Below, one piece after another: positions 5,691-5,725 of a stretch of 5,725 bases of DNA. The translations under genes were made by a program, and so were the position numbers. The stretch spans positions 1 through 5,725 of the forward strand of contig NZ_JOJM01000143.1 of the NCBI RefSeq assembly GCF_000720325.1, in the 5' to 3' direction. The notes beneath the pieces were generated by a model. The model did not search any database, was not told the origin of the DNA, and worked only from the letters and a program-made list of their open reading frames with translations. Position 1 is the first letter of the stretch. Each line of letters starts with the position of its first letter. This DNA is from Streptomyces sp. NRRL B-1347. Lineage in GTDB: Bacteria; Actinomycetota; Actinomycetes; Streptomycetales; Streptomycetaceae.

Positions 5691-5724
5691 CTGTCTCTTA
5701 TACACATCTCCGAGCCCACGAGAC
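5691..5724. other. Illumina Nextera transposase adapter (sequencing artefact)
   Basis: Positions 5691-5709 are the 19-base Tn5 mosaic end CTGTCTCTTATACACATCT, followed by CCGAGCCCACGAGAC (5710-5724). Together they are the exact reverse complement of the Nextera read-2 adapter. The base after it (5725) is also not reliable genome. Untrimmed adapter marks the end of a contig. Translations through it give the well-known false N termini MGSEMCIRDS and MYKRQ. Nothing biological should be inferred from these bases, including a Tn5 insertion. Confidence 0.98.
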
Positions 5725-5725
5725 C

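Noticed and set aside
2433..5705. A single 1090-codon minus-strand frame suggesting an oxidase-lyase fusion
   Set aside because: Only the part from 3917 downward is the lyase. The upstream part is an out-of-frame reading of the oxidase gene, Pro/Arg-rich and starting in adapter.
5691..5709. Tn5 mosaic end suggesting a transposon insertion
   Set aside because: It continues exactly into the Nextera read-2 adapter at the sequence end, so it is library-preparation sequence.

Overview
The window is very GC-rich with strong G/C at third codon positions, Streptomyces-type ribosome binding sites and GTG starts, and an actinobacterial regulator family. It most likely comes from a Streptomyces or close relative. 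It looks like a fragment of a specialised-metabolite or amino-acid-modifying locus. It ends in 34 bases of Illumina Nextera adapter, so the right edge is a contig end and not biology.

Layout, left to right. Positions 1-314 (minus) hold the first 104 codons of an alanine dehydrogenase/PNT N-domain protein, closest by eye to N5-(carboxyethyl)ornithine synthase; its 3' end is cut off. Positions 315-720 are a 406-base divergent intergenic region. It has a GC-rich leader with a hairpin next to the truncated gene, then two A/T-rich stretches carrying a good minus-strand promoter (TTGACC-17-TAGCGT), an overlapping imperfect dyad and two interleaved inverted repeats built on TTGCA. Positions 721-1491 (plus) encode a two-part regulator: an IS30-type helix-turn-helix joined to a GbsR/MarR-like winged helix. 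After a 12-base convergent gap come three minus-strand genes: a classical SDR oxidoreductase (1504-2283), a fumarase/aspartase-superfamily lyase of the 3-carboxymuconate cycloisomerase/nitrosuccinate lyase type (2433-3917), and a Tat-exported, probably bicovalent FAD oxidase of the berberine-bridge-enzyme type (4058-5599). Gaps of 140 and 149 bases separate these three, and both contain hairpins.

How they may work together (inference). An opine-type reductive amination enzyme, an elimination lyase, an NAD(P)H-dependent SDR and a secreted flavin oxidase under one local regulator fit tailoring of an amino-acid-derived small molecule, with the BBE-type oxidase acting outside the membrane. No core assembly gene (NRPS, PKS, RiPP precursor) is in the window, so the product cannot be named. 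The regulator most plausibly acts on the divergent promoter region beside it.
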